Of a stretch of 64,000 nt of DNA, positions 26,616 to 36,028 are shown piece by piece. The translations under genes and the position numbers were made by a program. Source of the DNA: Sodaliphilus pleomorphus (GTDB taxonomy: Bacteria; Bacteroidota; Bacteroidia; Bacteroidales; Muribaculaceae). Below the pieces are notes generated by a model, which worked only from the letters and a program-made list of their open reading frames with translations, was not told where the DNA came from and ran no database searches. Position 1 is the first letter of the stretch; each line of letters begins with the position of its first letter. Where the stretch lies: NCBI RefSeq assembly GCF_009676955.1, contig NZ_CP045696.1, positions 1,805,001 through 1,869,000 of the forward strand. The letters run 5' to 3'.

Positions 26616-28052
26616 ATGAAAAAACATTTTTTACTCACACTCCTTTTCCTCGCTCTCGGCCTGGCTACAGCTGGCGCGCAGAGCTATCAAATGCAAGTGA
26701 AACTCAACAACGGCCGCGTGGTGAAGTTTGCCACCGACAGCGTGGCCGAGGTGACCTTTGCCGAGGCTCCCGTGCCGCAGCAGGCATGGGCCCTGCCGAG
26801 CACCCAATTTGGCGCCACGGCCACCCAGGTGCTGGGCAGCGTGGCCGAGGACACCACCACACGCACGGCTCAGGTATCGGTTGCTGCCACGGGTCGCAAC
26901 ATCACCTACACCTACTACTTCGACGCTGGCAAGAAATACAAGTATGCCCTCATCACCTTCGACAGCAGCGATGACTATGCCGACTACATCAAGTTTCTCC
27001 AGGCTGGAGGCTTCAGTGCCGACACCGAGTGGCCCTCGAGCACCGACCTGGTGTACCGCAACACAGTGAGCTCGCTGGTGGCTCTGGCCACAACTGCCGG
27101 CGCCACGGGCGAGGGCAGCTATGCCCGCATTGCTCCGTCGGTGATCATCATGCCGCTCGACGAGACCACCTTCTCCTGGTCGAGAACCGACCCCATGCAG
27201 GGCGCTGCCGGCGCCTGGCTGCCGCTGCTGGGCAACGGCTCTACAGTCGACCTGATGATGCGCTACGAGGGCCGCATGGGCCACAGCGTGAACACGTCGC
27301 TCTCGGCGCCGCAGCGCGGTGTGTACCGTTTTGCCACCGGCGACAGCCGCTGGACCGAAACCCGCTACTGGTATGACACCAAGACCAAGCAATTTCTCGA
27401 GGAGGCAGCCATATACTGCGACAGCACCCAGCGCCCCACGCCTGCCGAGGTGGCCGAACTGCTCACCGCCAAGGGCTTTGAGGCAACCAGCCTCTCCGAC
27501 GGCAGCAGCGACCTCATCTACTACAACCGGGCCGAGAAGGTGGCCGCCTTTGTGGCCATGAGCAAGCCGTCGACGGGAGCCGACAATTTTGTGCCCAACA
27601 TTCACTTTGCCTTTATGGACCTCTCGGCACAGCTGCCGCCCGACTCGGTCAACTTCCCCTGGCCTGTGACCGACTATGGCGTCTACACGCTCGACGAGGT
27701 GATTGCCAAGTTCAAGGCCATGCCTTACTACGTGAGCGACACGACCTCCAGCCTGGGCGACGGCTTCCACCAGATCAACACCTCGTCGCCCGACTTCCCC
27801 ATCATCATTGCCATCATCGACGGCGGCAAGTATGCCGGCTGCCTGGTGGGCACTACCGATGCTCTGCGTGTGAGCTCGCCCTACATTCCCAAGCTGCTTG
27901 CCAGCAAGGGCTACGAGAAATATGAAGGTCCAGCCTTCCCCACCTATGTGAACTGGACCGACAACAAGGAGGTGCAAATTATCAATATGGACCTCTTCAG
28001 CATAGGCATGTACTTTGTGGCCTTTGAGCCCAACGAGCGCACCAAGAATTAA
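26616..28052 (+). CDS. Secreted protein of unknown function
   Basis: The protein has 478 residues with a signal peptide (MKKHFLLTLLFLALGLATAGA). The mature start (MQVKLNNGRVVKFATDSVAEVTF) resembles the start of the upstream protein. The rest is a mixed alpha/beta region with two loosely similar halves, for example YKYALITFDSSDDYADYIKFLQAGGF and GVYTLDEVIAKFKAMPYYVSD. No catalytic motif, transmembrane segment or sorting tail was recognised. It is likely exported and co-transcribed with the preceding gene; a strong hairpin follows. Confidence 0.7.
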   Translation: MKKHFLLTLLFLALGLATAGAQSYQMQVKLNNGRVVKFATDSVAEVTFAEAPVPQQAWALPSTQFGATATQVLGSVAEDTTTRTAQVSVAATGRNITYTYYFDAGKKYKYALITFDSSDDYADYIKFLQAGGFSADTEWPSSTDLVYRNTVSSLVALATTAGATGEGSYARIAPSVIIMPLDETTFSWSRTDPMQGAAGAWLPLLGNGSTVDLMMRYEGRMGHSVNTSLSAPQRGVYRFATGDSRWTETRYWYDTKTKQFLEEAAIYCDSTQRPTPAEVAELLTAKGFEATSLSDGSSDLIYYNRAEKVAAFVAMSKPSTGADNFVPNIHFAFMDLSAQLPPDSVNFPWPVTDYGVYTLDEVIAKFKAMPYYVSDTTSSLGDGFHQINTSSPDFPIIIAIIDGGKYAGCLVGTTDALRVSSPYIPKLLASKGYEKYEGPAFPTYVNWTDNKEVQIINMDLFSIGMYFVAFEPNERTKN

Positions 28053-28090
28053 GGCACACACACCCAACACACTGTGTGACCAGTGTTACA

Positions 28091-28136
28091 GCGGGCGGCT
28101 CGTCCACGCGCCCACACAGCGTGGAGAGCCGCCCGC
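28091..28136 (+). terminator. Long hairpin after the secreted operon
   Basis: GCGGGCGGCTC pairs with a matching 3' arm ending at 28136, and an inner stem CCACGC/GCGTGG continues it. No long T-run follows. Confidence 0.7.
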
Positions 28137-28300
28137 ATTGTGTTTCGGTGTAAAAACGGCACCCCCCTGCTGCTGCCTGTGTGACCTGCCATTACCCACG
28201 TGGATGCAGGATGCAATGTTGTGCTGGAAACACTTGGGGCAGGGGAGAAAAAGAAAAACGCAACACATTGTGATGTAATGTATTGCGTTTCATTCACTCG
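28137..28300. other. Intergenic region before tRNA-Phe
   Basis: No gene, promoter or repeat was recognised here. Confidence 0.4.
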
Positions 28301-28373
28301 TGGTGTCTCCAGGAGTCGAACCGGGGACACATGGATTTTCAGTCCATTGCTCTACCACCTGAGCTAAGACACC
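28301..28373 (-). tRNA. tRNA-Phe (anticodon GAA)
   Basis: The cloverleaf is complete on the - strand. The acceptor is GGTGTCT/AGACACC, the D arm GCTC...GAGC, the anticodon stem ATGGA/TCCAT with loop CTGAAAA (anticodon GAA), and the T loop TTCGACT. The discriminator is A and CCA is not encoded. The T stem (CCCGG/CCTGG) has a central C-T mismatch as written. Confidence 0.95.
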
Positions 28374-28390
28374 ATTGCTGAATTGCGGTG

Positions 28391-28421
28391 CAAAGATAGG
28401 GCAAAAGTTTCATTCTTGCAA
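28391..28421 (-). promoter_or_regulatory. tRNA-Phe promoter
   Basis: On the - strand TTG (28421-28419), 20 bases and TATCTTTG (28398-28391) lie 18 bases before the tRNA. Confidence 0.8.
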
Positions 28422-28600
28422 GACTTGGCAAGAAAAAACTGCAAAAAAGTTGAAAAAAGCCTCGCAAGCTCCCAAAACCGGCATAATTGTTTTGCGCGAG
28501 AGCCTTTTTTACACAGCCACCCCCGCGGGCATCATTGTGCTGACCCGCGGGGGTGGAGAATGATTGTGGCGTTGGCTTGTGTGCAGGGTTTGGCCTGTTG

Positions 28601-29890
28601 CTACAGCCCGAAGGCCTGCTTGAGCTCGTCGACGCGGTCGAGTTTCTCCCAGGTGAAGAGCTCCACATTCACATCACGGGGCTCGTCGTAGCGCGACTCA
28701 AAGTGCTTGGTCACCCACTTGGGCTCGCGGCCCATGTGGCCGTAGGCCGCCGTTTCCTCGTAGATGGGCAGGCGCAGCTTCAGGCGGTCTTCGATGGCGC
28801 GGGGACGCATGTCGAACATCGAGAGCAGCCGTTGTGCAATCTCGCCGTCGCTCAGGGCCACGTGGCTCGTGCCGCGGGTGTTTACATAGAAACTCACGGG
28901 CTCGGCCTTGCCTATGGCGTAGCTCACTTGCACCAGCATCTCGTCGGCAATGCCGGCGGCCACGGCATTCTTGGCAATGTGACGGGCGGCATAGGCTGCG
29001 CTGCGGTCGACCTTGCTGGGGTCCTTGCCGCTGAAGGCGCCGCCGCCGTGGGCGCCACGGCCGCCGTAGGTGTCGACGATGATCTTGCGGCCTGTGAGGC
29101 CGGTGTCGCCGTGGGGGCCTCCTATCACAAACTTGCCAGTGGGGTTGATGTCGTAGTGCACCTGGTCGAACAGGGCCCTCACCTGCTGCGGGAGCTTGGC
29201 AATGACGCGCGGCATCAACACCTGCTGCATGTCGCGCTCGATGCGCTCGAGCATGCGGCGGTCGGCCTCCTGCTGGCTGATGCCTTCCTTCTTGGCGTCG
29301 ACAAACTCGTCGTGCTGGGTGCTTATCACAATGTTGCTCACGCGCACCGGGCGGCGGGTAGCGCCGTCATACTCTACCGTGACCTGACTCTTGGCGTCGG
29401 GGCGCAGGTAGGGCAGCAGGCGGCCCTTGCGCACCTCGGTGAGCTCGCGCAGGATGAGGTGGGCCAGGTCGAGCGTGAGGGGCATGTAGTTGGGCGTCTC
29501 GTTGCAGGCGTAGCCGAACATCATGCCCTGGTCGCCGGCGCCCTGCTCCTCGACTTGGCCCTGGCCGTCGACACCGCGGTTGATGTCGTCGCTCTGCTCG
29601 TGCACGGCCGAGAAGATACCGCACGAGTTGGCGTCAAACTGGTACTCGCTCCTGGTGTAGCCTATCTTGGCAATCGTGCGGCGGGTCACGTCGGGCAGGT
29701 CCACATAGTGGTTGCTGCGCACCTCGCCCGCAATCACCACCTGCCCGGTGGTGACCAGCGTCTCGCAAGCCACCTTGGCTTGAGGGTCGTAGGCAAGAAA
29801 GTTGTCGAGAATGGCGTCGCTTATCTGGTCGGCGACTTTGTCGGGGTGTCCTTCCGACACCGATTCGGAGGTGAAAAAGTAATTGCTCAT
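28601..29890 (-). CDS. metK: S-adenosylmethionine synthetase
   Basis: MetK makes S-adenosylmethionine from methionine and ATP. The 429-residue chain has the N-terminal [21 protein letters not shown] (ATP and metal binding), [16 protein letters not shown] (about residues 119-134) and the glycine-rich loop [21 protein letters not shown], all unaltered. The length is slightly above the E. coli form, as usual in Bacteroidetes. Expression is driven from a promoter near 30040, and the roughly 135-base leader carries a structure resembling a SAM-sensing riboswitch, which would be feedback control by the product. Confidence 0.98.
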   Translation of the reverse strand: MSNYFFTSESVSEGHPDKVADQISDAILDNFLAYDPQAKVACETLVTTGQVVIAGEVRSNHYVDLPDVTRRTIAKIGYTRSEYQFDANSCGIFSAVHEQSDDINRGVDGQGQVEEQGAGDQGMMFGYACNETPNYMPLTLDLAHLILRELTEVRKGRLLPYLRPDAKSQVTVEYDGATRRPVRVSNIVISTQHDEFVDAKKEGISQQEADRRMLERIERDMQQVLMPRVIAKLPQQVRALFDQVHYDINPTGKFVIGGPHGDTGLTGRKIIVDTYGGRGAHGGGAFSGKDPSKVDRSAAYAARHIAKNAVAAGIADEMLVQVSYAIGKAEPVSFYVNTRGTSHVALSDGEIAQRLLSMFDMRPRAIEDRLKLRLPIYEETAAYGHMGREPKWVTKHFESRYDEPRDVNVELFTWEKLDRVDELKQAFGL

Positions 29891-29911
29891 TTTTCCATTA
29901 ATTTTAATAGT

Positions 29912-30013
29912 GGAAAAACGCTAAAATCATGTGCTGTGAAAACGTGTAGAAAGAATTGAATTCGCAGTTTTAGCATTTTTTTTAGTGGTTGCAAGCAGCC
30001 AAATTTTTCCACT
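29912..30013 (-). promoter_or_regulatory. Candidate SAM-II-like riboswitch in the metK leader
   Basis: Read on the - strand, a stem AGTGG (30013-30009) pairs with CCACT (29988-29984). The loop contains ATTT and TTGCA, and after an A-rich linker comes GCTAAAA (29974-29968). These blocks and their order match the conserved core of SAM-II aptamers (GAUUU, UUGCA, then GCUAAAA). GCTAAAA can instead pair with a later TTTTAGC (29926-29920) that is followed by GTTTTT, a possible switch. The second helix of the pseudoknot was not traced, so this is a candidate only. Confidence 0.45.
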
Positions 30014-30032
30014 GGGTTACTAAATTGGGCTG

Positions 30033-30063
30033 CAAATGTACAACATCTTTGCAACATAGCCAA
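30033..30063 (-). promoter_or_regulatory. metK promoter
   Basis: On the - strand TTG (30063-30061), a 20-base spacer and TACATTTG (30040-30033) match the consensus. RNA would start near 30026. Confidence 0.75.
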
Positions 30064-30185
30064 TATTTTCCTGTAAAAAGTCGAAAAATGATTGCGCCAG
30101 CAATGGCCACATGAGCCGCTGTGGACTCGATGGGCGCGTTGCTGGCGCAATGTGGGGGTACCCGAAGTGGCCCTCTCGTTGAGTG

Positions 30186-33014
30186 CTACTTCAGGAGCTT
30201 GGCGGTGCGGGTGGTGCCGTCGGTATAGGTGGTGACCACGATGTTCACGCCGGGCTGCGGCGCGGCGATCCTGGCGCCGGCCACGTTGTAGTAGCTCACG
30301 CGCTCCACCGTCTTGGCGCTGTGCACGTCGCTCACGGCGGTGACCACACTCGATGCATTGATCTCAAGAGGATACACCACATATTCACTTTGCGTGCTGC
30401 CAGTCTTGGCAGCCACCTTGCGAGGTGCAGTGCTGCTCGTAGCGGCCTGCTTCTTCACGATGGCCGGGAAGGCATACATGGCCTGGTCGGTGAGCTGGCT
30501 TGTTGCCCTCACGTCGCCCTCGTTGTAGTCGAGTGCAATCGTAAACATGCCGTCGAAGTCATACTTGTTGGCCCCGTCGGCCGATTTTGCCACATAGAAG
30601 GCCTGGCTGGAAGCATCCCACACAGCCCACGCAACCTTGGCGTACTCCTGAGCCTTGGGGTTCATGAAGAAGTAGTCGCCTTGATTGGCCTTTTGGCTGT
30701 TGCCCCAATAGTCGGCTTGCTTCACGGTCATGAAGTTGACCGGGATGTACTCATTGGGAGTGTATTTGCTGTCATCGGCGGTAGCGTCGCCATAGGTGAT
30801 AGTGGCATCGGTGATGATGGGATCGTTGGCATCGCCGTTGTAGGTGCCCACAATCTTAGTCACGGCAGCTGGGTTGAATGAGCTGTAGTCGCTTGCCGAT
30901 ACCTCGACGAGCACCCAGTTGCTTTGGTCGTAATTTTCCCATTCTTTTCCATTGTGATAGTAGGTGTTCAGGCCGTCGTTCTTGCTCACGTAGTCGTTGC
31001 TCAAGCCGTTGCCGTCTTTCACTGCCACATAGTACTTGCTGTTGGCTTTGTCCTGGACCGTAGTCACGGCCTGCATGTCCTGGCCCGTGATGGTGAATGT
31101 GCCCTCGCTGTTGAATGCCAGGTCGGCCAGATTTATCTCAGTGCTAACAGGAACAGAATTGTAGGCATAAACGCGTACAGGATACGTCGTAGAACCTTGA
31201 TTGGTCAAATTTTTGCGTGAGAAATTGCCAAATCTATCCTGATAATACATCAATTCGCAGGTTGTGAGGTTGCTTGCGCAAATCTTTGCAACATTGGTTT
31301 CAGTATACGATTTGCCACCATTATTATATGTTTCGTCAACCTTGCTTAGGGTAATGTCTGTGTTAATATCTTTTGACGATTGACGACAATAGATATTACC
31401 TTGTTGGAAACTCATAGGATAATTATATTTTCCTTTGTCGATATTACCATAAATATGATAAGTGCCACTGGTGGAACCTTCTTCCTTGAGCCACAGCACA
31501 CTTGCAGTGGAGCCCTCAGGCACAGTGATTGTGCTTTGGTCATCGCTCACCTGGTAAGTGCTCTCGCCTTTCTCAAGGGGGGCAAATGATTGTGTGCTGC
31601 TGCCTGAAGGTGTACCCATCACATAATTCACCTTATCATTGGAAATTGAAGCGACAATGAAATAAGTCCCAACAGCAAGCGTGCTTGGATCCTCTACCAG
31701 GGTGAAAGTGCCCGAGGTGGGAACACCAGAACCAGATGGCGAGACCACAGTGAGGGTGTAGCTGTCGCTGGCAGCACTGTAGCGGTCGCTCTCGGCCGAA
31801 GCTGCAGTGATGGTGGTTGTGCCGGCACCTGCCACGGCCAAGATGCCGCGGGAGTTGATGGTTGCAACAGCGGTGTTGCTGCTCGAGTAGGTCACATTCA
31901 GTCTGCTGGGATTCAACAGTCGAGGTGCCTTGAAGGCCTTGCCCTTGGTGGCAGTCACAGCATCTTTGTCCCACTCCAGCGTGGGAGTCAGCTTGCTCAC
32001 CGTGAGGGTGAAGGTGGCGTCGCCAGAGTAGTTGGGGTCGCCAGGTGTGGCGGTGATGGTGGCTGTGCCGGCAACGCCGTTGAAGGTGATGTTGCCCTTG
32101 TCGTCAACAGTGGCCACACTGGTGTTGCTGCTCGAGAACTTAACAGCGATACCCTTTGCATTGCTAAAGGTGGGGGCAGTGAATGGGCCGTCGACAGTGA
32201 TAGTCTCCTCGGTGGGGTTGAAGCTCAGCCCCGACTCTTGCTTGCTCACCGTGAGGGTGTAGCTGGCCGACCCGGCAGCATAGGTGTCGGTCTCGGCCGA
32301 AGAGGCCGTGATGGTAGTGGTGCCTGTACCCACGAGAGTCACCTCGCCTGTGCTGGCATCGACAGAGGCCACACTCGTGTTGCTGCTCTTGTAGGTCACA
32401 TCCAAGCTGTTGGGGTTGTTGAGCGTGGGCTCGCTGAAGTCCAAGCCCATATAAGCTGCAGCCGTAGAAGCACTGAAGCTCAGCCCGGCATCGGCCTTGC
32501 TCTGAGCGGTGCTCACAACCACCGAATCGAGGAAGAAACGAGCTTTCGATGTCTTGTTGCCAGAGAAAGTGATTTTCACAACTCCCTTGACATCAGTAAT
32601 ATCGATAGAATAGGTCGTGAACGCGCTGTTTTTCATAGTCACAGTAGGAGACGAAAGCTTTGCATTATCGGCAGAAATTTTGAGCGTAGTAGCATCACCC
32701 TGCCAGGCGCCAGCCTTAAAAGTGAGCGTGCCACTCGTGCTGCCTTTAAAATCTATTGCGGGGGTTGTAGCAGAACCCTGTTTACTGCTTGTGCCAAATT
32801 TTGCACATTTGCTGGCAGCATACCCATTAGTCACAGACCAAGCTGTTCCATCGTATTTCAAGGTGTTTTTTGTTGCAATACTGCCGCTCCACTTGCCATC
32901 ATTGCCGCCTGTACCTTCGCATTTGTCGAAGGTCTCAGTGAAGAGCACCGTTTGGGCTGTTGCATAGCCCATGGCGAGAACCGCCATTAAAAGAAAAGTA
33001 AACAAATTTTTCAT
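30186..33014 (-). CDS. Secreted multi-domain surface protein with Ig-like repeats and sorting tail
   Basis: The protein has about 942 residues. ATG 33014 is used (a TTG lies six bases before) and gives a signal peptide (MKNLFTFLLMAVLAMGYATA). The mature part begins with a jelly-roll-like domain (TVLFTETFDKCEG...FFLDSVVVS). Three bacterial Ig-like repeats of about 80 residues follow, with the marker SSNTSVATV or SSNTAVATI and ending ITASSAETD...YTLTV. After that come beta-rich domains of unknown type. The tail YYNVAGARIAAPQPGVNIVVTTYTDG parallels the tails of the paralogues at 2393 and 4379, suggesting the same export and anchoring route. The stretches around 31140-31700 and 32400-33014 are AT-richer than the rest, again mosaic. 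The ligand is unknown. Confidence 0.8.
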   Translation of the reverse strand: MKNLFTFLLMAVLAMGYATAQTVLFTETFDKCEGTGGNDGKWSGSIATKNTLKYDGTAWSVTNGYAASKCAKFGTSSKQGSATTPAIDFKGSTSGTLTFKAGAWQGDATTLKISADNAKLSSPTVTMKNSAFTTYSIDITDVKGVVKITFSGNKTSKARFFLDSVVVSTAQSKADAGLSFSASTAAAYMGLDFSEPTLNNPNSLDVTYKSSNTSVASVDASTGEVTLVGTGTTTITASSAETDTYAAGSASYTLTVSKQESGLSFNPTEETITVDGPFTAPTFSNAKGIAVKFSSSNTSVATVDDKGNITFNGVAGTATITATPGDPNYSGDATFTLTVSKLTPTLEWDKDAVTATKGKAFKAPRLLNPSRLNVTYSSSNTAVATINSRGILAVAGAGTTTITAASAESDRYSAASDSYTLTVVSPSGSGVPTSGTFTLVEDPSTLAVGTYFIVASISNDKVNYVMGTPSGSSTQSFAPLEKGESTYQVSDDQSTITVPEGSTASVLWLKEEGSTSGTYHIYGNIDKGKYNYPMSFQQGNIYCRQSSKDINTDITLSKVDETYNNGGKSYTETNVAKICASNLTTCELMYYQDRFGNFSRKNLTNQGSTTYPVRVYAYNSVPVSTEINLADLAFNSEGTFTITGQDMQAVTTVQDKANSKYYVAVKDGNGLSNDYVSKNDGLNTYYHNGKEWENYDQSNWVLVEVSASDYSSFNPAAVTKIVGTYNGDANDPIITDATITYGDATADDSKYTPNEYIPVNFMTVKQADYWGNSQKANQGDYFFMNPKAQEYAKVAWAVWDASSQAFYVAKSADGANKYDFDGMFTIALDYNEGDVRATSQLTDQAMYAFPAIVKKQAATSSTAPRKVAAKTGSTQSEYVVYPLEINASSVVTAVSDVHSAKTVERVSYYNVAGARIAAPQPGVNIVVTTYTDGTTRTAKLLK

Positions 33015-33174
33015 AAGCAAATTGTTTTAGTTGAAATAATTATCGTTTTTACTGTCGGCAAAAATCTGTCGATGCAAATTTAATGATAAATCTGCAATTC
33101 TTCATAGTAATGTGTGTGAAAAATGAATTACAATGCTGTGGCAGGCATGCAGTTGCGCCTGCTGGGAAGGGCGG

Positions 33175-33720
33175 CTATTGCTGCCGCGGGGCGGTCGAGT
33201 CGGGGGCGGCCTGGGCGCCGTCGGGCACAATCTGGGTGGCAAAGCGCTTGGTCTCGCCGCGCCAGGGCACCATGCCCTTGTACTCGTAGTAGTGCACCGT
33301 GACGCGGCGGCCGGTACCCTTGAGGGCGTTGGCCTCGCGGGCCAGCGAGTCGCTCTTGATGGTGAAGGCGAAGTCGCTGGTGTAGATGTGCACGGTATCG
33401 GAGATGTATTTCTCTGAAATCATCTTGCACTCGTAGGTTTTTACCAGCGTGCCCTCGTTGGCCACGTCCATGATCACGCCGCGCTCCTGGCAGTCGGTGC
33501 GGTAGGGGTGGAAGTAGCGCGACCACACGGTGTAGACCAGGAAGCCGGCGAGCACAACCACGAGGCTCCACAAGAACAGGCGGCGCCTGCCCCCGCGGGT
33601 GCGGTCGATGGTGGTCTCCTTGATTTCGCGCTCCTCGCGCTGCTCGGGAGTTTCCTCTTTCGGCTTGTCGTCGGGCACATTTTCGGGCTCGAAGTAATCG
33701 GTAAAATTATCGTCCATCAT
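33175..33720 (-). CDS. Single-pass membrane protein of unknown function
   Basis: The protein has 181 residues: an acidic, charged cytoplasmic N-terminus (MMDDNFTDYFEPENVPDDK, then EEREIKETTIDRTRGGRRR), one membrane helix (LFLWSLVVVLAGFLVYTVW, about 49-67) and an exported domain with RYFHPYRTDCQERGVIMDVANEG. Proteins of this shape appear conserved in Bacteroidales but I know no function. It lies 63 bases after the next gene on the same strand and may be co-transcribed. The Arg-rich block before the helix fits an inside-N orientation. Confidence 0.75.
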   Translation of the reverse strand: MMDDNFTDYFEPENVPDDKPKEETPEQREEREIKETTIDRTRGGRRRLFLWSLVVVLAGFLVYTVWSRYFHPYRTDCQERGVIMDVANEGTLVKTYECKMISEKYISDTVHIYTSDFAFTIKSDSLAREANALKGTGRRVTVHYYEYKGMVPWRGETKRFATQIVPDGAQAAPDSTAPRQQ

Positions 33721-33783
33721 AATATTTTTTCGTAGTAGTCATTTTCTGTTTTCACTTGTGCAATTGCGTGCAGAGAGCTGTCG

Positions 33784-34848
33784 TCACAGCTGCAGGCCGT
33801 CGCCGCTGGTCTCGACCAGGGTGCGCCCCTGGGCGATGCGCTTGCGGTCGATGGCGATGTGAATGAAGGCGTAGATGCCCAGCAGGCATATCACGACCTG
33901 GTTGAAGAGCCACACCACCCAGGCGAAGCTGGTGGCCTGCGGGTCGTAGACCTTGCCCAGCGGCAGGGTGCCAATGCCGTAGATGGCCAGCCCGAAGATG
34001 ATGGCATACTGCCAGGCGCCCACGCCGCCGTTGGTGGGCACGGCCATGCCCAGCGAGCTGAACACAAAGAGCACCAGCACGGCCACCGCGCCCAGCGGGC
34101 GGGTGAAGTCGAAGGCCAGCGAGGCCAGGTAGAGGGTGGTATAGTAGCAGCCCCACAGGCACACGGTGTAGACCACAAATTTCTTTTTCTCCTTCATCTT
34201 GGCGATGGCAGCCAGGCCCTCCCACAGGTTGCGCGTCACCTTCTGCACCTTGCCCATGATGCCGTCGAGGTCGCGGGTGCGGTACAGCCACACCAGGCAA
34301 GCGCAGCCGCCTGCCATGAGCACCACAGCCACCCAAAACCACCAGGTGGTGTACATGCTGTGCTGCTGCTCGGTGCCGCTCTTCATGTTCAAGAACTGCA
34401 TCACCTGGCTCGAGGCCAGGAAAAAGGTGATGACCGCAAGCGCGAGCACCGTGACGGTGTCGGTGAGGCGGTCGCCCACCATCGAGCCGGTGACCTTGGT
34501 GAACGAGGCCTTCTGGCGGTTGGCAATGTAGCCGGCGCGCCACACCTCGCCCAGGCGCGGCACCAGCAGATTGACAAAGTAGGTGCCGAAGATGGAGTCG
34601 AGCACCGCGCTCAGCGGGGCTTTTACCCCTATGGCTTGCAGTTGCAGCCGCCAGCGCAGGGCGCGAAACACGTGGCTCATGATGCTGATGATGAAAATGG
34701 GGATGAACCACCACCACTGGTCAAAGTCGCTGTTGAAGCTCTGCTTGATGGCTTCCATGTCGACGTGGGTGTAGAAAAACCACACCAGCAGCACGCTAAG
34801 CGCGATGGGCAGGCCGTATTTGAGCAGTACAGAGATGATTTTTTTCAC
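33784..34848 (-). CDS. Multi-pass membrane protein, LPG-synthase-TM/UPF0104 family
   Basis: The protein has about 354 residues if it starts at GTG 34848 (MKKIISVLLKYGLPIALSVLL). The upstream open frame is not credible because it runs through the promoter and a purine-pyrimidine tract. Seven or eight hydrophobic segments are visible. The family marker SHVFRALRWRLQLQAIG...IFGTYFVNLLVPRLGEVWRAGYI is clear. Relatives include the membrane part of lysyl-phosphatidylglycerol synthase and AglD-type flippases. The exact role (lipid flipping or glycolipid export) is not shown by the sequence. Confidence 0.82.
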   Translation of the reverse strand: MKKIISVLLKYGLPIALSVLLVWFFYTHVDMEAIKQSFNSDFDQWWWFIPIFIISIMSHVFRALRWRLQLQAIGVKAPLSAVLDSIFGTYFVNLLVPRLGEVWRAGYIANRQKASFTKVTGSMVGDRLTDTVTVLALAVITFFLASSQVMQFLNMKSGTEQQHSMYTTWWFWVAVVLMAGGCACLVWLYRTRDLDGIMGKVQKVTRNLWEGLAAIAKMKEKKKFVVYTVCLWGCYYTTLYLASLAFDFTRPLGAVAVLVLFVFSSLGMAVPTNGGVGAWQYAIIFGLAIYGIGTLPLGKVYDPQATSFAWVVWLFNQVVICLLGIYAFIHIAIDRKRIAQGRTLVETSGDGLQL

Positions 34849-34881
34849 TGTTGATGAATAAATGAGTTCAAATTTATTTAC

Positions 34882-34962
34882 TAACTTTGCACAGGTGCCG
34901 TGCACGGCACCAGCGTGCGCACACGCACATGCGCACATGCGCTCTTTCAAAGAGCAAAGGTA
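34882..34962. promoter_or_regulatory. Divergent regulatory region with palindromes and alternating purine-pyrimidine tract
   Basis: On the + strand TAACTTTG (34882-34889) points to ksgA. A perfect 18-bp palindrome GGTGCCGTGCACGGCACC (34894-34911) covers its likely RNA start. A 30-base strictly alternating purine-pyrimidine tract follows (34913-34942), then the palindrome GCTCTTTCAAAGAGC (34941-34955). On the - strand TACCTTTG (34962-34955) points to the membrane-protein gene. Neither promoter has a clear TTG 20 bases upstream. Confidence 0.6.
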
Positions 34963-35056
34963 ATGGTTTTTGCCCGTTTGTGCATTATCTTGCACTCATT
35001 TTTATCGGCGCATGTAGCACAACGGCGGGTTGATTTATAATGCAATCATTTTTGTC

Positions 35057-35839
35057 ATGCAGCAAGTAAGAGCCAAAAAAGCCCTGGGGCAGCACTTCCT
35101 CACCGACCTCTCGATAGCCGAGCGCATCGCCGGCACCGTGATCGACTACAAGGGCCTGCCTGTGCTCGAGGTGGGACCCGGCATGGGCGTGCTCACCCAG
35201 TTTCTTCTCGCTCAGGGCCACGACCTGAAGGTGGTGGAGCTCGACGGCGAGAGCGTGAACTACCTGCAGGCGGCCTTCCCCCGGCTCGAGGGACGCATCA
35301 TTGCGGCCGACTTCCTGCGTCTCGACCTCGACCAGGTCATGGGACCGGGCCAGTGGGTGGTGATAGGCAACTACCCCTACAACATTTCGTCGCAAATTTT
35401 CTTCAAGGTGCTCGACTACAAGGACCGCGTGGCATGCTGCAGCGGCATGCTGCAGCGCGAGGTGGCCCAGCGCATCGCCGCCGGCCCCGGCAGCAAGACC
35501 TATGGCATACTCTCGGTGCTGCTCCAGGCGTGGTACGATATTGAGTATCTCTTCACGGTCGACGAGAATGTGTTCAACCCGCCGCCCAAGGTGAAGTCGG
35601 GCGTCATCAAGCTCGTGCGCAACAAGGTGAAGCACCTCGACTGCGACGAGCGCCTGTTTAAGACGGTGGTGAAGACCAGCTTCGGCATGCGCCGCAAGAC
35701 GCTGCGCAACTCGCTCAAGAGCCTCTTCCCCAGCGGCAGCCCCGAGCTTGCGGCCTCCATCTTCGACCAGCGGCCCGAGCAGCTGGGCGTGGACCAGTTT
35801 GTCGAGCTCACGCGCCTGCTCTCCCAGTCGCGCCAGTAG
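35057..35839 (+). CDS. ksgA: 16S rRNA dimethyladenosine transferase
   Basis: KsgA dimethylates two adjacent adenines in helix 45 of 16S rRNA late in small-subunit assembly. The 260-residue protein has KKALGQHFL at the start, LEVGPGMGVLT (SAM-binding motif I, about 34-44), the catalytic NYPYNISS (motif IV, about 107-114) and FNPPPKVKSGVI near residue 180. The C-terminal domain (TSFGMRRKTLRNSLKSL) is normal. ATG 35057 is the start that matches the family. Losing it typically gives kasugamycin resistance. Confidence 0.96.
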   Translation: MQQVRAKKALGQHFLTDLSIAERIAGTVIDYKGLPVLEVGPGMGVLTQFLLAQGHDLKVVELDGESVNYLQAAFPRLEGRIIAADFLRLDLDQVMGPGQWVVIGNYPYNISSQIFFKVLDYKDRVACCSGMLQREVAQRIAAGPGSKTYGILSVLLQAWYDIEYLFTVDENVFNPPPKVKSGVIKLVRNKVKHLDCDERLFKTVVKTSFGMRRKTLRNSLKSLFPSGSPELAASIFDQRPEQLGVDQFVELTRLLSQSRQ

Positions 35840-35935
35840 CCCACCCCCGCCCCAGGGTCTGTCGCTTCCCGGCGATGCAAGTTTTTTTTACTCTGCATGT
35901 GGACCACTGCAATTTCGGTTTTTTTCACGGTTTTC

Positions 35936-35966
35936 TTGCAATCGTGCTTGGAAATGACTATTTTTG
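35936..35966 (+). promoter_or_regulatory. frr promoter
   Basis: TTG at 35936-35938, a 20-base spacer and TATTTTTG at 35959-35966 match the consensus, about 60 bases before frr. Confidence 0.75.
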
Positions 35967-36028
35967 AAAACCCAAGACCGAGAAGACAACTATTCAATGA
36001 TCATATAACAAATAAACAACTGACTGAC

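Noticed and set aside
33784..34995. Longer start for the UPF0104-type gene
   Set aside because: The extra 49 codons would run through the promoter, palindromes and alternating tract; GTG 34848 gives a normal N-terminus.
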